Origin: Calliopsis andreniformis
Lineage: Eukaryota; Arthropoda; Insecta; Hymenoptera; Andrenidae
DNA length: 64,000 bases
Direction: 5' to 3'
NCBI RefSeq assembly: GCF_051401765.1
Contig: NC_135069.1
Coordinates: 11,200,501 to 11,264,500, forward strand
Every line of letters begins with the position of its first letter. Within the stretch, counting starts at the first letter, position 1. Both the position numbers and the translations under genes were made by a program. Shown in pieces: positions 1 to 14,752 of this stretch. Under the pieces are notes generated by a model. The model ran no database searches. It saw only the letters and a list, made by a program, of their open reading frames with translations, and was not told the DNA's origin.

Positions 1-3000
1 AGGCAAAGAGAGAGGGAGATGGGTGCAGAGAGGGGATCAAGCGGGATATTGGCAACATTAAGTATAAATGCAACCTACCGAGATTTATGTCTACCGAGGA
101 GAAGAGAGAGTGCCGGCGAGAAGAAGAAGACTATGAGAAGGAGCAGAAAGAGGATGGTCGTGGTGAGCAGAAGGGATGAGGTCGCCGCGAGGCGTAGCAA
201 GGACCACACGGAGAGCCGGCCTGGCTCATGGCTCGTGGGGGGCCCTTCCTTCTACTTTCCTCCGGCTCTCTTACCGGGACTTTACTCTCTCTTACCCCTT
301 TTCTTGCTTAGTTACGCCTGTTGGTGATACCGATATTGAAGAGTCTGCTGAAATCTTGGAGAAATGTTTGGGTACTTGCATCTGTAACTTCTTTCACTCA
401 CCCCTTGCCATTCATTTCCATTGCTCGACCTTATTCGCTGGTTGTTGTCATCGAGCTATGGACCTGGGTTACAAAATAAAGATGAAATAAAATCAGTGTC
501 AGCAGTTCACAGTATACTACCTTCATAGCTACACATTTAAGTATATAGATATTGTAATTATGTGATTAGACAAAAAGTGGCATTTTTTGTGGTTGGATTA
601 GCTCTTTCTTCTGAAGTTGTAGAAACGGGATCCAGGAGAATTAACTAATATACTCTGTGTATAATTTTAATGTAAATAGATTAATTAGATGTTGCTTTGG
701 GTAAGCGGAAATTATACTTCTCAAACGCCAATCTTCCTAGCGTAATACAAAGGATACGCTGTTTCCTAGGAAAAATGTTGCGGTAACACTTAGAGTAACG
801 GAAGAGAATTACCCACTTGGTTGCGACAGTCATAAAGGATGCCTCAAAATTTTTCGATAAGATATTGTGGTTTTCTCTCAAGGTTTCTTTTATTAATGAA
901 ATCGTTTATGATATTTGGTTAATTTATTCCTTAATGTACTAATAAAAATTTATATTTTGCTTCTACTTGGCGCCAGACGACTTTCAATAAAATTGCAAGG
1001 AACATTGACATAAATTTTTACTACATCCTACTTTTAACAGCGCTTAGGAGGTGCCTATCCGCTTATTTAAATCGTTACTATCCGTTAAAACCTTCTTTGA
1101 GAGCAGTGACCACCCAATAGTTATCGGGTGGCTATTGAATGACTGTTAGATGATCATCAAAAGAAACGATAACTACCAGTATAAATTTGACCATATAAAC
1201 CTATTAAAAACTATTTTGTTAAATGATTAAGAAATTGGCAAACTATTGCTAATTAAATAGATAAAAAAAAGACATACATAACACAGTTGCGATTGTCTTT
1301 GACGTCTACGATCAAGTGAACTATGAAGTCTGCCATACAACAAATTCATCAAAATAGATATTGTTATTGGACTTGGGGACCACAAAAATCTAGAGATGAT
1401 TTGGAAATCAGGACAATTGGTAATGCATGTTTACCTGTTTGGTATCAAATTGACTTCATCTACTTATTGTTACTGATGGTAGAGTATATATCATTAAGAA
1501 AAAATAATCGCTTAATGTGAAGTTTAAGCACCAATTTCTAGTTTCTTCCTTTGTATATATTAATAGGTAGCGTTCAAAAGTGATGAGGGATTAATTTCTT
1601 TGTATTTGAATATAGACATGAATTCCTGTCAATCACCGAAAATTCGTACGATTTTAATATATCTGATGACTTTCTAGGACTTGAATTACCTAATCAAATT
1701 TCGATAATCTACAGTCTCTATGCATTTAGATAAAATGCATTTTCTGTTAAGTAAAAACTTAATAGAATCTTAAAATACGAAAAAGAAAAAATTAATCATG
1801 AAGTGAGTATGTATTTAAATTTTTTGTGTTTTATTAGGCCAGTTAACCAAGATTCCACTCTATAGGAAAAATATTATATAGACATACCTAATTATACAAA
1901 ATTATGAGATATGTGTAATTGATACAGAATTAGGATGAGAACTACCCCCAGCCAATTCCCTGTACCTCTAACCACAAAGGTGAACCGCCACTTATAACTG
2001 CATACATATGTAACGCACAAAGTTACGCAACAGTTACAGATATTACGTCTAGCGATCCCTGTTTAAAACAACATCAGCCACCAGAGGATCGCTTCCCGGG
2101 TCTCGAACCGGTTTCCATGTCGATGCTATTCAATATTCCTTTATGATACGCCCGTATCGACGCTTACTTTATTGCACGAAAGGAAAGTCGGGAAAATACA
2201 CCGCAGTTTATCCAACGAATCGACGAAGCTTTGAACATTTCAGCCGAAGAAACTGCCCTGATCGTCTCCCGTTGTCCGTACCGCCGACGCTAATGCGACA
2301 CAGACCAAAACGAATAATCATAATTTTCCCGGGTAATCGTTATCGTTCAACCTTAACACATATACGCTCGGTCCAAGATGAAGACATTTAATGAGCCCAT
2401 CAGCGATCGGGATACCGACCGGCACTCCCAGCGGAAGCACTTCAAAAACCGATCCTCTGGTCTTCACGGGCGCAGCCATAAGCTCCCGCTACCGCGAGGC
2501 AAAAATCTCTCATCCCAAGAACGTGGAGACGTTCCTTCTGTTATAACGCGCCGTCTCAGCGTCGTTTTTCCTTCACCGCGGCAATGGCGAGCGGTATCTC
2601 CTCGACCAAGGCTACTTAACAACGACCGTTTTAACGTGTAGCAACGCGAGCCTGCATACCAGCGGTCGTATCAATTAGATTAGAGGATTTATTCGCGGTT
2701 ATGCCGGGCACAAAGTTCTGTATCGGTATGCCCTCTCGGCCAATACCTCCTGCAATAAGATCGAGCATGTTCGCGTGTGGTGTGGCTGAGCCGACAGTAC
2801 ATGCCAGTATCTTATTAGGGAAAGGCCCCTGCAAACTCCTCCCCCCTCCCCTTTCCCCACCGCCCCGTTGTCCTTCCACGACGTCCTCCTCCCCCTCCTT
2901 CCTCGGCCCGCTGCATACGCGTAGAAGAACGGCATAGAGCCTAAGCTAAGGAAAACATGGAAGGAGTATGTGTGGAAGGTATGCAATCATGTCATTACAC

Positions 3001-3624
3001 CGGCCCGTCTGGCGAGGGGAAGGGACGCGATCGCTGGTAGACACACCACCGGTAGTTATTTATATGGGACACCATGATCCCCTGGCGATGTTTCCCGCCG
3101 GGACGGATCCTCTCTGAGACATTTCCTCATGAGGTTTCCTCGTAGGGTTGTCCGCGCTTGTTAGAGAGGCAATATGGACGGGATTTTTGTGAATGAATAA
3201 ACAGGCACATTTTCTTTTTCATAACTTTCCTTATTTAGATAGCATACAGTGGTGCATGGGAGATACAGGTTTAACGCGAGTGGTAAACCTGAAGCACCTG
3301 CTTTATGGTTAAGTTTATTACTTTCACGGATTAGTATTAAATTGTATATACAGTGCTCGTTAACGACTGTCAGAAATGTTGACGAATGATTCTACCACAG
3401 ATGTCAGCACGAGACAGAAATTAAGATTGTATTTGACGTTGTATTTGAGGCTTTGTTTTAGAGTTATTAATCACTTAACCTAAAATATTCCATTATCGCA
3501 AGTCTGTAACAGTTATGGGTATAACCAGAGATACAATAAAACTATTTCTTGCACCACTAGAAATGCAAAAGGAAATGTTACAATATTCATAGCATATACA
3601 TTTATGCAAAAATGGGTTGTGCAT
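1..3624. other. Non-coding stretch, left end
   Basis: Positions 1-200 are purine (GA) rich. Positions 330-2040 are AT-rich with nothing recognisable. Positions 2050-3180 form a GC-richer island with several overlapping short frames on both strands (for example 2631-2879 and 2699-2986 on the - strand, 2701-2937 on the + strand), none recognisable. The overlap suggests composition rather than coding. Confidence 0.6.
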
Positions 3625-3850
3625 TTTTAGATGGAAATTTAAAAAAACCTAAGCAGAAAATTTGCTGGAAATGTATCTGACTTCGAGTTTATTCTATTAT
3701 CGCAATGCATTAGCCAGCAAAGTCAGTATAACAATTAATAACTCGGAAACGAAAGCTGAAATACAATAATTCCTGCCTTTATTTTCGTCTTATTTCAGCA
3801 TATTGAATCATCTTTTAAAGTCCCTTACACTTATTGTTGAACACCCTGTT
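3625..3850. mobile_element. Diverged copy of the CAGGATGTTC MITE family
   Basis: The right end (cacttattgttgaacaccct, then gtt) and the blocks atctgacttcgagtttattc and caattaataactcggaaacg match the copies at 10840 and 18651. Related but fainter sequence may extend left to about 3440. It is non-coding. Confidence 0.5.
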
Positions 3851-6800
3851 TGATAGCTCAGAACAATTAATGTTACATAACATTAGTCCTAAATAAGAAA
3901 TACTACAAATGATTAAGACTCGGTTAATTGAAGTTCTCCTCTAAATTCCTTTTTTCATATAAATAACTAGTATATTAGATCTCTAGTGGAATGAAATGTA
4001 GTTAAATACGAATAGTCAAGAAAAGAACCATTGCTCACCAAGTGTAGGTAATTTTGAAGACTGATAAAATATTCTCTTCCCCAAAAAGATGAAAACGAAG
4101 AAAGTATGCAGAACGCTTGATATTTTAATGTTTAATTCCAGTTTCGCGAAAAATCCCATCTAGCATAATAAAATATCGACTACGTTAAAATCCTCTCTTA
4201 ATGTAGCAAGAATCAGGTTTATAAATTTCCGTAGCAGACAAATCCCAGATTCCAAACAAGACGAAGCAAAAACAAAAAGAAATAATGAGGTTAAGAGAAT
4301 AACGTTTTAACAACTTCTTAAAGAGAAGCAATGAACCGTGCGTGGTTGTTTATTACCGCGCGGATATTCCACTAGACTAGCGATGTCTTTAAATATTCCT
4401 GCACGAGTACGCGTCCAGGGAAAAATCCAACAGAACATAGCGCATCCGTTATCAAAGATGGGCATTCCTGTGGACAAACAAATTGACCGATACCAGCGAC
4501 AGATATGCACAGCCCATAATTAATATCCACGAAAGGGTGATCGTTCCCGGAGGAAACGATTCGTTATTGGAATCCGTTATCGCGCGCCAACGCTTCCTCA
4601 ATATAATTGAATTAATAGAATCGAGACACGGTCCCGGCTGCGAGATATATCAGCCTTGGAGCGAGTGCAACCTCATCGTTGTCTGTCGCTGGCCTGTACC
4701 AATGAGAATCTAGCCGGCTGTTTAATACCGCCGCGAATCGACAAATTAACGCTAACAGATCTAGCTTCCGATACACGGACGCGGATGTGCCAATGCACGC
4801 GTATGAAGAAGCGCGAACATTCGATTCGGAGCTTGGAAAATATTATCCTGCGAAGCTCGCCCTGTTCCGAAGATTGCTGGCATCTATTAGTTGGCGTATG
4901 CAAGTCTGTCGGCATTCTCTAGCGACGTTGTTCTATGTTTGCTGTGGGATAATGTGGAGCGATAAGGAAGCTACCGAGAACTCTTTAGACGCATTGAAAA
5001 TTTATTTATCATTAGGTATCTTCGTTTATCTTGACGAAGATAGGACTTTTTATGAGGGGAAATTAAGAATAAATTCTTGTCATCTCGTTGCAGTTTAGGT
5101 ATACAGTCGTTATCAGCTTTTATTTAAAGACAATTGACGAAATGTAGAGTTGACAAGTTGACAAATTGAGTTTTCTCATTACAGTTATTCACCCTTAACT
5201 GAGATAATGTTAGTATTGTAACATATTGTGGTAGAATCACTACAATTCGAATACTAAAAATGATTAATAATAAACATATGGAGAATTCACAGCTTTTCCA
5301 TTTACTGATATTTTACGTAACAAATATTCAAAGTGTGGTAGTATAAATGCTGTGATATTACTATAACAGTTAAGGGTTAACTTAAGGATTATGAATGTTG
5401 ATACCAGATCAGAAACTTGGAGTTAGATTCCAAATTACAACGTTATGTTACGTATACACTACCGTGCTACAAAAAAAGCTAAAGTTTCATGACTGGTCAC
5501 CAAGAATATAATGAAATCTAATTTAAGGAATTCAGAAGGAAACAGTTGATGTATTCATTACTTTCTAAAGTATGCAACATTAGCCTTATTTCTAAAATAA
5601 AATAGCCTGGTTATAAAGACTTCTACCTATCAGTTTTTAGATTTGAAATTTGTAAATTGAAAATTTGAACTTTTGAAAATTTGAGGATTAAAACGAACTA
5701 GGAGTCACTAGAATAACCCCACCTTGATATACTGAGAGTAAATCCTACTATCTCTCTTTTCAAAGTTGATGTTAACATTTACTAACTGCATCTGATATTG
5801 AGAAGAACGTTACAAGGAAAAGAATTTTTAATAAAAAATAAACAAATTTTTTACGTTTCTTCAGTGATCATGGGAACACAGTAAAAAGTGTACTGAACGC
5901 GAAAATTTTTTTAAAGAAACTATGTGAAGAATGCATTGGTCTAAGTATCAGTACTCTCGATTCTTATTTGTCTCACTATTTTCTTGCTCGAGTCAGTAAA
6001 TCTCGCTAAATTTATTAGCAACATTCATGAAATTTTATTTACCACACGTCTTGTTCAAAACTCCTGTATCCTTTACTTCTAGCAAAAAGATAATTTGTCA
6101 GCCATTTAGAAGATATTTTTCGAAATCACTGAACCACGCTAAAAAAATTTCTTTGCGCAAGCTTCTTCCATTTGCTGTCAAAAATAGTTTCTTCGCTTCT
6201 CTTATTTGTACACATGCATCAGTTCTTGTTGCGGAAACGTGAAATGAAGTCTGACGAGTAAAAGAGAAGGGTACATCTAATGCAGCGCGTGCCGCATTTT
6301 ATTAGATTGGATAAAAAGTCCCCGACATCATCTGCAAAATGTGAAACCGTTTTCACAAAACGTCGCGTGCACGCGTCCAACGCTAGACGATTGCACGATG
6401 CATGCACTCGAGCGTGAGATGCGTTGTGCGTAGTTGCACCTATACAGCCAGAACTGTGGATCCACTGGCATGCACGAAATGCACGAGCGTGTGACACACA
6501 CGAGGGAAGCCGCGTAAACGCGAAGGCAGATAGATAGGGATACGGCAGGAAATGATTTGTGTTGTATCTCTTCGTCCGGCTGAACAATACCACCATGACT
6601 CATCCTCTGTGAACCGATACTATGAAGTGGACTCTAAAATAAATCCACGCCTTCAGTGTGTGCGTGATTTACAACGAGGACGCTAAAACGCTTGTGAGTA
6701 GATAGGTGTGAATTTGGGTTCGATTGATGTTTCCAAGACTAAGATATCAGAAGGTAGAAGCATCAGGTGTTCAGAAAAAAAGGAATTTTAGATTTTGGGA

Positions 6801-9800
6801 GACTACTCTAGATAAAGATAGAACATTTCTGTAAGCAACAAATTGTTTTTAAACATACAGGGTCATTGAGTTAGGACTCCATGCAAAAATTGGTTTTGTA
6901 CCTACAACACTGTGTTTGAAATGACAAACTGTGCTTGGCTAAATACGTAGAGGATAATACACAACGAACCTTAGGGGTGATGAATTACCCCAAATGAAGC
7001 TCTCAGATGTTATGAATATGTTGATTCTAATCACTTCAATCGGTTTCACTGTAATTTTGAAAATATTAAGAATTATATGAAATTTAAATAAAGTAAGTGC
7101 TGTTTCCATTGGTGCACAAATATTTTATTGGTCGTATTAGGTCTTCTGCAGTAAAGAGACTTAAATCACTAGAAATTAATATAGCGAAATGGCAGAACAT
7201 CTCAAATCAGAAAGAGGCTAGGCTCTTTGAGAGTAACAGCTTACTTTAGTATTAAATAGCAAGAAATGAATGCATTAAGATTGCCAATTTTATGAAGAAG
7301 GATGTTCAGTAACTCAATATTTTTCAAGGGGTTTAATTCAATGGCTAGAAGAATGTATTTTAGTTGTTACTCTATCGATGAATTTGTTGTATGAGATATG
7401 TATGGAGATTCGTTGTTTATATATCGGAATCATTGTTTATACTGTCGCTTAAAAAATATGTGATCGAATGTTTTCATGAACTAACAGCACGTAATGTCTA
7501 TTATACAATTTACTTTACACGTATACGTTTGTACATTAATTATGACTCTTCATAATTTTTGTTTGTATAATTGCTCATTTTAAATAATTAATAACGTCAT
7601 AAGCAGAGTATTAAATGTTACAGTAATCCGTTTTGATAAAAAATTTACTTCGGTACTGTAATTAAATGAAGTCGCAGAGATCATAAATCAATTTTAACAA
7701 TATTTCGTCAAATGCTATACATTTATGTGCAAAAAATTATATGTGATATTTTTTAAGAAGGAAATTTATATTCCAAATTGATGCGCCTTATCTTTTCACT
7801 TGTCTGAGCAAAACTGATTTATTCCACTTCTTTAAGTTCTCTTTCGCAGTATAACAAGTGCGCAATTTATTCCAAATTATAATAAAGATCTTTTGATAAA
7901 AATAAATTCATATACACTTTCTAAATTAACATCATATTATTCCTCCACAAACTGCAACAATTTGTCCTTATAAGTACACCGTGTCCAAATTTGAATTTGC
8001 AAAAGAAAAGTATAATTACTCAAACTCGATTCTACTTTCAAGTTTCAGACAAGTAAACCCACCTTCATCCCAACAAACAATGTCACAAAAACAATAGTCC
8101 CTACATTTCAATTTAAAGCACTACAATGAAAACCCTCAGCGTGCCAAGTTAATTCATAAAAGCAGAAGTAAGTGTGCCAGATTACAAAAACCGCAGTTCC
8201 AAGTGTAGCGGCCTAGTACTTTCCTCGAAAACACGTTCGTAGAATCGCGGTGTTGCATGAGTACATAATATCGAGGTGTAATTGCTGCGGCTAATGGGGA
8301 TTACCGTCGAGCGAGGAATCGAAGAACGAGGGGTAGCCGGATGATGATCGATACCATTGGTATCATCGCGGAGTAATTATGGGCGAGGTAGGGGAGGAGT
8401 GGGACAGCGCGTTGCGAGGGGCAGGAGTAAAGAGCAAAGTAAAGGGTTCCTGCGGTCGGAGGCGCGCTGTTGCGGTTAAAGCCATAACACGTCACGTCGA
8501 AACTGCAGCCACTTCTTAACTACCCACTAGCCGAGACGAATACCTGCTTGGTAGCAGCGCACGCATTTATAATGTACACGCCGGGACGAGTGCCGGGGTC
8601 AATTATTGGCCGACACGACCGCAGGACTCCCGACGGTCCAGATACGCGACGCGTAGCGACCTGGATTCGCAGTATCGAGAATTTTTAGCGTACGCAAAAA
8701 CTAGTGCCACCGCATCAGAGATTTGGTGAGAATGATTCGAATCCTCGAGCCCGGCAAAAAATTCGCTCCTGCGCCGCCTGGCTGCGGCGCACGATTATAA
8801 CGCACGTGCAGGTTCGAGCGGAGATCCATCGGACCGCAGAACACAGTATCGATTTTAGATAATTTTGTTGCCGGTTCTTCTTGCCATGGCGCTTTTTCCT
8901 GCGTCTACTCGTCGTCTAATGGCACTAATCGTTCAGAAATTTAACACTACCATCAGGAGCCCAGTTCCTGATCATTTAGGGGTAGGTAGCATGGTTTTCC
9001 TACGTATTCACGAGAACATTAGCCGAATCCAAAGAATTGTTTATTATTTAGCGAAATCTATGTGTCATATTCAATTTGTTGGTGAAAAAGTGCGAAAATA
9101 ATAATAATTAAATCATAATTTAGTTCTTGAAATGAGACATACAGAGGACGCAATAGCTGATCAATTTAATTGTGTCTGACTACTAGCTATTCAATTTTAA
9201 GTATAAATGTCAAAATAAGTGAAAATTAATTATTAATTTTTTGGAACAAATTTTTATCAAAATAAATTTCACATATAAAAATTCTAATAAATTTATATAA
9301 ACCACAAGAACAGTATACAGTTGATCATTTTTTGGAAATGCATCGAAAAAGATATAGAGGATGTGAATATTATTCCGAGGTACTGCTTTCTCTTAAGTTT
9401 ATTTTAATAATACGAATCTATTTAAGTTAAGTTACAAGTAAAGAAGATTTAACAATATAAACTACTTTAAATATTGTGTTAAGAACTAGGTCCTCGTATT
9501 AGTCCTTTCTATCCTCCTGGAAAATAAAACAAGTGAATTTAGATCGAGTTTGCTCTCGGGTACAAAATTATTAGGAATGGAACACTATTGTATATTTAAT
9601 TATACATATTAGATTAGATTTCGAGATAAAGATTATGTCTTCTAGAAAGTTCACAGTGCTCCTTAGGTAAGAGGTCTTGTGATACAAGAGCAGCATCAGA
9701 ATTAGTGTCACTTTTTGATCTTTGTAGATTGAATCTTCCACATGGAAAATACTGAACTTTTCGTAGCATTTATTGTAAATAGATTCTTATTTAATCTCTA

Positions 9801-10839
9801 GCATTAATAAATAAAGATAACAAAGAGAAGCTTCCCATATATAATTAACAAATACATGAATTAGGAGTGACATAGGTACAAAAGAATTTACAGATTTATC
9901 TCTAGAATATTTTGTAACTTATCATTAACTTCAGTCGTTAATAACGCAAATTCCTTTTACGTCCAATTAAATTTTGCATAGTGAATACGCATGTAAACAT
10001 AGTAGTGCCTGCGGAGTAAGCAGTGGTTGATTACTGCTCGGGGGTAGCAAAAAGTTAGTACTCGTAATCAATCTACATGGTTACCAGCGTTCCGAGAATC
10101 ATTTTAACTAGTTCAATTTCTAAAGTTGTAAAAATAGATAATTGGCCACTTTTTCATTACGTTCTTGCGATATCCTTGCGATAATCAATGGAACTTCATC
10201 CGATACTATTTGTTCTTGTACATGTCCTTGTACAATTCATGAGGGAAAAGGGATATTTCCTCGACAAATCGCATAACAACAGATTCTCTTTTATATTTGC
10301 TCCACGTTACATTCAAACATAAATAACTATAATATACTCAAGTATTAGCAAAAAAAGTCAACGTATGAACGTTCAATTAACGCAAAACGGGAAACATTAT
10401 TTGAAGAGAAATATTTGCACCTCCTGATTTAATATATTATTTCATGGTGCAGTTTAAATAATAGTGTAATTTATATCATCAAACAATAGTATTAAATCCA
10501 ATCTAAAGCATCCATAACTGATGTAACTTTTTAAAGTCACGGTCCTACGTTACAGTATTTCCAAATTTTTTGTCTACCTAAAATACAGAACCTAAAATAC
10601 AGTGTTCTTTTCTAAAAATGAAACAATAAGTTAAATAATATGCAGAACTTGTTATTTATCTATGATTTGATTTCTTAAATCGGTTAGTAACCCTTAGATT
10701 ATTATTGTACATGGAGAATTTGATAATATGTGCCAGAAATTCTAAGAGGTGTTTCTACATATCAAAACAGAACGAAAATCAAGAATGCCGAAATTGCAAT
10801 TAGAGCTTCCTTTCACAGTTATTAATTGCTGTATAGAAA
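3851..10839. other. Non-coding stretch with four GC-richer islands
   Basis: The DNA is AT-rich, with GC-richer patches at 4320-4900, 6240-6620 and 8200-8850 and a weaker one at 8865-9010. Frames of up to 125 codons (6219-6596, - strand) occur there but match no known protein. Apart from the inverted repeat at 5191 I see no feature. The islands could be regulatory. Confidence 0.6.
5191..5377. repeat. Inverted repeat, 11-bp perfect ends, about 187 bp apart
   Basis: ACCCTTAACTG at 5191 is the exact reverse complement of CAGTTAAGGGT at 5367-5377. The interior is AT-rich and non-coding. No target duplication is visible, so assignment to a MITE is tentative. Confidence 0.45.
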
Positions 10840-11074
10840 TGCCTCACTTTGGGCTTATTGTACTACTGACGTGCATTAGACTAAGCACAGCGAAATCAGT
10901 AGAATAAGCCCTGAGTTAAACACATTTCACAAGCATTTTAAGCGTTTTCTCAACAGTTAATGACTCGAAAATGAAGCCTGAAGTGTAATTTCGTGTACCT
11001 TCATTTTCATTTTATTTTAATATGTAAAATTATTCCTTGAAATTTGTAACACTTGTCGTCGAATACCCTGTATA
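10840..11074. mobile_element. Copy of the CAGGATGTTC MITE family
   Basis: The right end (aacacttgtcgtcgaatacc, then ctgtata) is the reverse of the family's CAGGGTGTTCGACGACAAGTG end. The interior has an inverted pair, GGGCTTATT...CTACTGA against TCAGTAGAATAAGCCC, and the shared block caacagttaatgactcg. The left end is not clearly defined. It is non-coding. Confidence 0.55.
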
Positions 11075-13507
11075 TCCTCTTCAAAAACAACAAACTAAAT
11101 CAATTTGAAAGTTCAGTTTGTCTTATGTAAAATTTTGTAGCAACCTTCTGCTGCCATCTGTGATTCGGCAGTTCGCTACTGAGAACAGTGTCGTAACTTT
11201 TGCCGCCAGAGTCTCGGTAGGTAAGAATGAAACCGAAGTTAATTCGACTGCTGTATTGAGTTCTTATTAAAAGTTAACTGCATAAACCCCTCTAGAATTA
11301 GACATTAAACAACAATAGGTTCTTATGAAGAACACCAATAACAATATAAAGACTTGACCAGGGTAAAGAATACAAATTCGCCAAACGATAATGGTATTCC
11401 CTTCAGAACAGCTGCAATCGTTTCTTCAGATTATGCTCAAATTAACAATTAACGTTCAACCACTTACTGTAATCGTAACTGATTGTATCCTTTCACTGAT
11501 CGTCTAGAAAATGAATAATAAATTCAGAATGAACGTAACATACTTGACTTGGAAATATCATTAATTAGTACTAATAGGATTAGTTAGGCCATATCTAGGA
11601 TTAATCTTATATATTTTCGACTGTATATAAATGATCAAATTAGGAATATAATCGTGATAGTAACGAAATTATTTTTGTAGTATATGCATTCATATGCTGC
11701 AACTATTATGTAAATATTCTGTAGTGTAATTATATACCATGCTGTATAATTACAATATGCAGTATTGTATCATTAAATGTTAAAAATTATGCAAATAATA
11801 GAGAGATAAAATCATGTTACAGCTAAAAGTATGGACTTAATTAGTTAACCGAATTTATAAAAAGCAATAGAAAGAGGAAAAGTACAAGTCTAGACACAAG
11901 GAATTTCTGAATAAACATGAGTGTCAGTATTATCATATTCAATATTTTAATAAAAACCAATCTTTGTTGATTTCATGATCATGTAAAACAATACATGCAC
12001 AAATAAAATCAATATTCATTATACTTACTTCCGAATACATATAAAATAATTATATGTATTTATTCAATTAGAAAAAGTGAAGAAGGAAGACGGGAAATAG
12101 TTATTTGTAAAGTAATAAATTAAAAACAGACAGTTATTTCATAGATGATTTTCAGTATTACGAAATTTTTAAGACACTAATTCATTCTACAAAACATTTA
12201 TTACAAACCACTATAATTTTATCCGCTTTTTAGAAGCGTCAAAATTATCATACGCAAATTCATACTTTCTAAATCATTATTTTTAATGATGCCGCACTTT
12301 GCATGTAAGATAAGAGAAAATATTCCTTTGAAAAGAGTTCACTAATCCGAACACTTTTATTTCATGTAGAATGTTTCGAAGTTATTACAAAAAGTAACAA
12401 AAAATTCTTGATTTATTAAATTAGTAAATATTTATAAAATATCAATATCACTAAACAAGTTAGGTATGGATTTGAGAGCGTTAAGAACTTACTAATAATA
12501 AATTTCATATTTGTTCTTATTACAACACTGTATTTTCAACTAGCAACTTAAAAAACCACTTATGTTATTCAAGAAGTGTTTAAACAGTTACGAATTTAAT
12601 TATATTACACAAATCAAATGAATATTAAGTATATAAATAATGTTCATTAAAATCAGTGCCTTAGGTATACAACTCAAGTTCAGGCACAATTTCCTCAAAC
12701 AGAAAAGTGTAGATACACAGTAGGTATTAAATAATCCGCCAAATAGCGTTATTTCTGCAAACAAGAAAATAACGAATAACGCATTAGGCAGGACTAAACA
12801 AGACTTTCTTCCTCGTTACTCGAATTTCTCAATCGCAAGCTCACCGCTTTGAGAGTGATTGGAATACAGCGAATGGCCATGTTTGTGTCAACGACGCGCG
12901 TGGGCGGCGCGATATGAGAGATCGCCTTGTTACTTTATACCATATACACCATATTCCGAAACGGAGCCTGGAAACCGTGGAGAAACAGGTTACGGGTATA
13001 CGTTTATAAATGTTTCTGCGTACGTTCTAAAATATTGCTTTTCCTGGTTACCAGTTGGGTGTCCGAGATATCGACGACGGGGCCCATGTGTGCCGGAAAG
13101 TCACCCACACAACAGGCTACTCGTGTTTATTTTGGTAATTAGAATAGCTTTCTTCGCAGACAGTTTAGGTTTCGAGGCTGATTACGTAACGATATTTATG
13201 AAATGACAAAATATCGTGCTACATATATTGCGGAATGTATAAAGGTAAATTACTGTATATTTATTGCATGTGTATATGGAATGCATTATGAAGCATAGTA
13301 CTTGCAGATTGGAAATAACTATTTGCAAAGACAATTTTTTATTTGAAATTTGTCTTCGAAGAAAACTGATTTGATGATGATGATTCAGTGGATGTACAGG
13401 GGTACATTGAATCGAATCTTAACTCTATGAACATTGATGTGCAATGTACATAAATATGAATTTGTGATTGTAGGACCATCTTATACCTTTTATTTTTTTC
13501 CCTTTAA

Positions 13508-13580
13508 CCCTAGATAATTAAGTTACCTGCGATTGCAATGTTATAATCGTCATTTCTTATCAAAGGTTAGTTATCCAGGG
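13508..13580. mobile_element. 73-bp TTAA-flanked mini-element
   Basis: TTAA stands at 13504-13507 and 13581-13584. Between them the ends are CCCTAGATAATTA and, reversed, CCCTGGATAACTA, matching at 11 of 13 positions. The start CCCTAGA resembles the ends of piggyBac-type transposons. With only 73 bp it carries no gene and may be a stripped-down derivative. Its ends differ from those of the larger element at 44970, so it belongs to another family. Chance pairing of two TTAACCC-like sites is possible but unlikely given the extended match. Confidence 0.6.
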
Positions 13581-14673
13581 TTAAATCTATTTCACTATGC
13601 TATAAAGTAGGTACTGTAAAATTTATACGTTTAACTAGATACAAAACTAGTACAATAGCATACAACCCTTTACTACACGCAAAGTTTGAAATTAAGAATA
13701 ACCCATCCTTTCAAATTTTTTGTATTCATTAGGTTTTTGAAGTACATGGTTGAACTAATTCGATTCTACTGGTAAAAATTAAGTAGCAGTAAAAGTTAAA
13801 CAATGATTCTCCATAAATAGAATTCTCCATAAATATCATAAATACAAACAAAGTTTTGCTTCATTCTATGAGATCAAACATAAACTGAGGCATCTAATAA
13901 ATTTTCGAAATTAATTTTTCTAAAGACAGAACTTCAAAAATAATCTTTTTCCATATATTAAAGCAGTCTCTGCAATATCAAGTTATTAATTCTTTGAAGC
14001 ACGGAATTTCAGAAAATAAAAAGTCCCATGTTACATAGAAATTTTAGTCTCATCAAATTTAACAAAGTAGATTTATTTCAATTAGTAACAGGGAATTGCT
14101 GTGCTTCAAGCAATTTTCATTTTCCAAGATGGTATAAAAAATATCCCACTATACATATCTAGGTATTAAACAGGCAAGACACTTTTAACTCTACCATGCT
14201 TCAAAGAGTTAACCAAGCACTTATATTAAACCTAAGAAAATCTACTGATACAGATTCCTATAACAGATTCACCTTCGCGAATGCAAAAATTTATGTAGTT
14301 AAATCAGATCGATCGCATAGAAGGATCACTGTTTCGCACGAATATCATTTAACGTGCGGTCCAAAGTCTCGGTGAATCAAGCGATTCTGGAGGGTGTTCC
14401 AGATCCTAACACAGCGTAACGGGGTTAATTACCGCAGAATCACCCTTCGAAAAGATTTCCATTGTCGGCGGTTCGACTGTCAAGGTTCTTGGTGGCTGGA
14501 CCGAGGGAAGCAAATTCGGTGGCAACTAGAAGGGCGCGAGGTGACTGCAGACGATCATCGATTAATAATGTTTCCAGCGTCTAATTCCAGGCCTTTGGGG
14601 GGTATGACGAATAGGCGCGTTATCCACGCGAGTCCGCTCTCTTGGGTTTCGGCTTGGTGAGACCAAGGGTTAC

Positions 14674-14752
14674 CCTCTTTCTCTCTCTCTCCCTCACTTG
14701 CTGCCTCTCTGCTCTCTCCCTCTCCCTCACCCCCTCTCTCTCTCTCTCTACC
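14674..14752 (+). repeat. CT-rich low-complexity tract
   Basis: Imperfect (CT)n/(CCT)n sequence with several pure CT runs, inside the GC-rich island 14380-14990. It generates the 98-codon + frame and 96-codon - frame found there, which are compositionally biased and not supported as genes. Confidence 0.9.

Noticed and set aside
6850..7310. Possible element bounded by cagggtcattgagttagg and a weak inverse near 7300
   Set aside because: Only about nine bases (taactcaat) match at the right side and no target duplication is visible.
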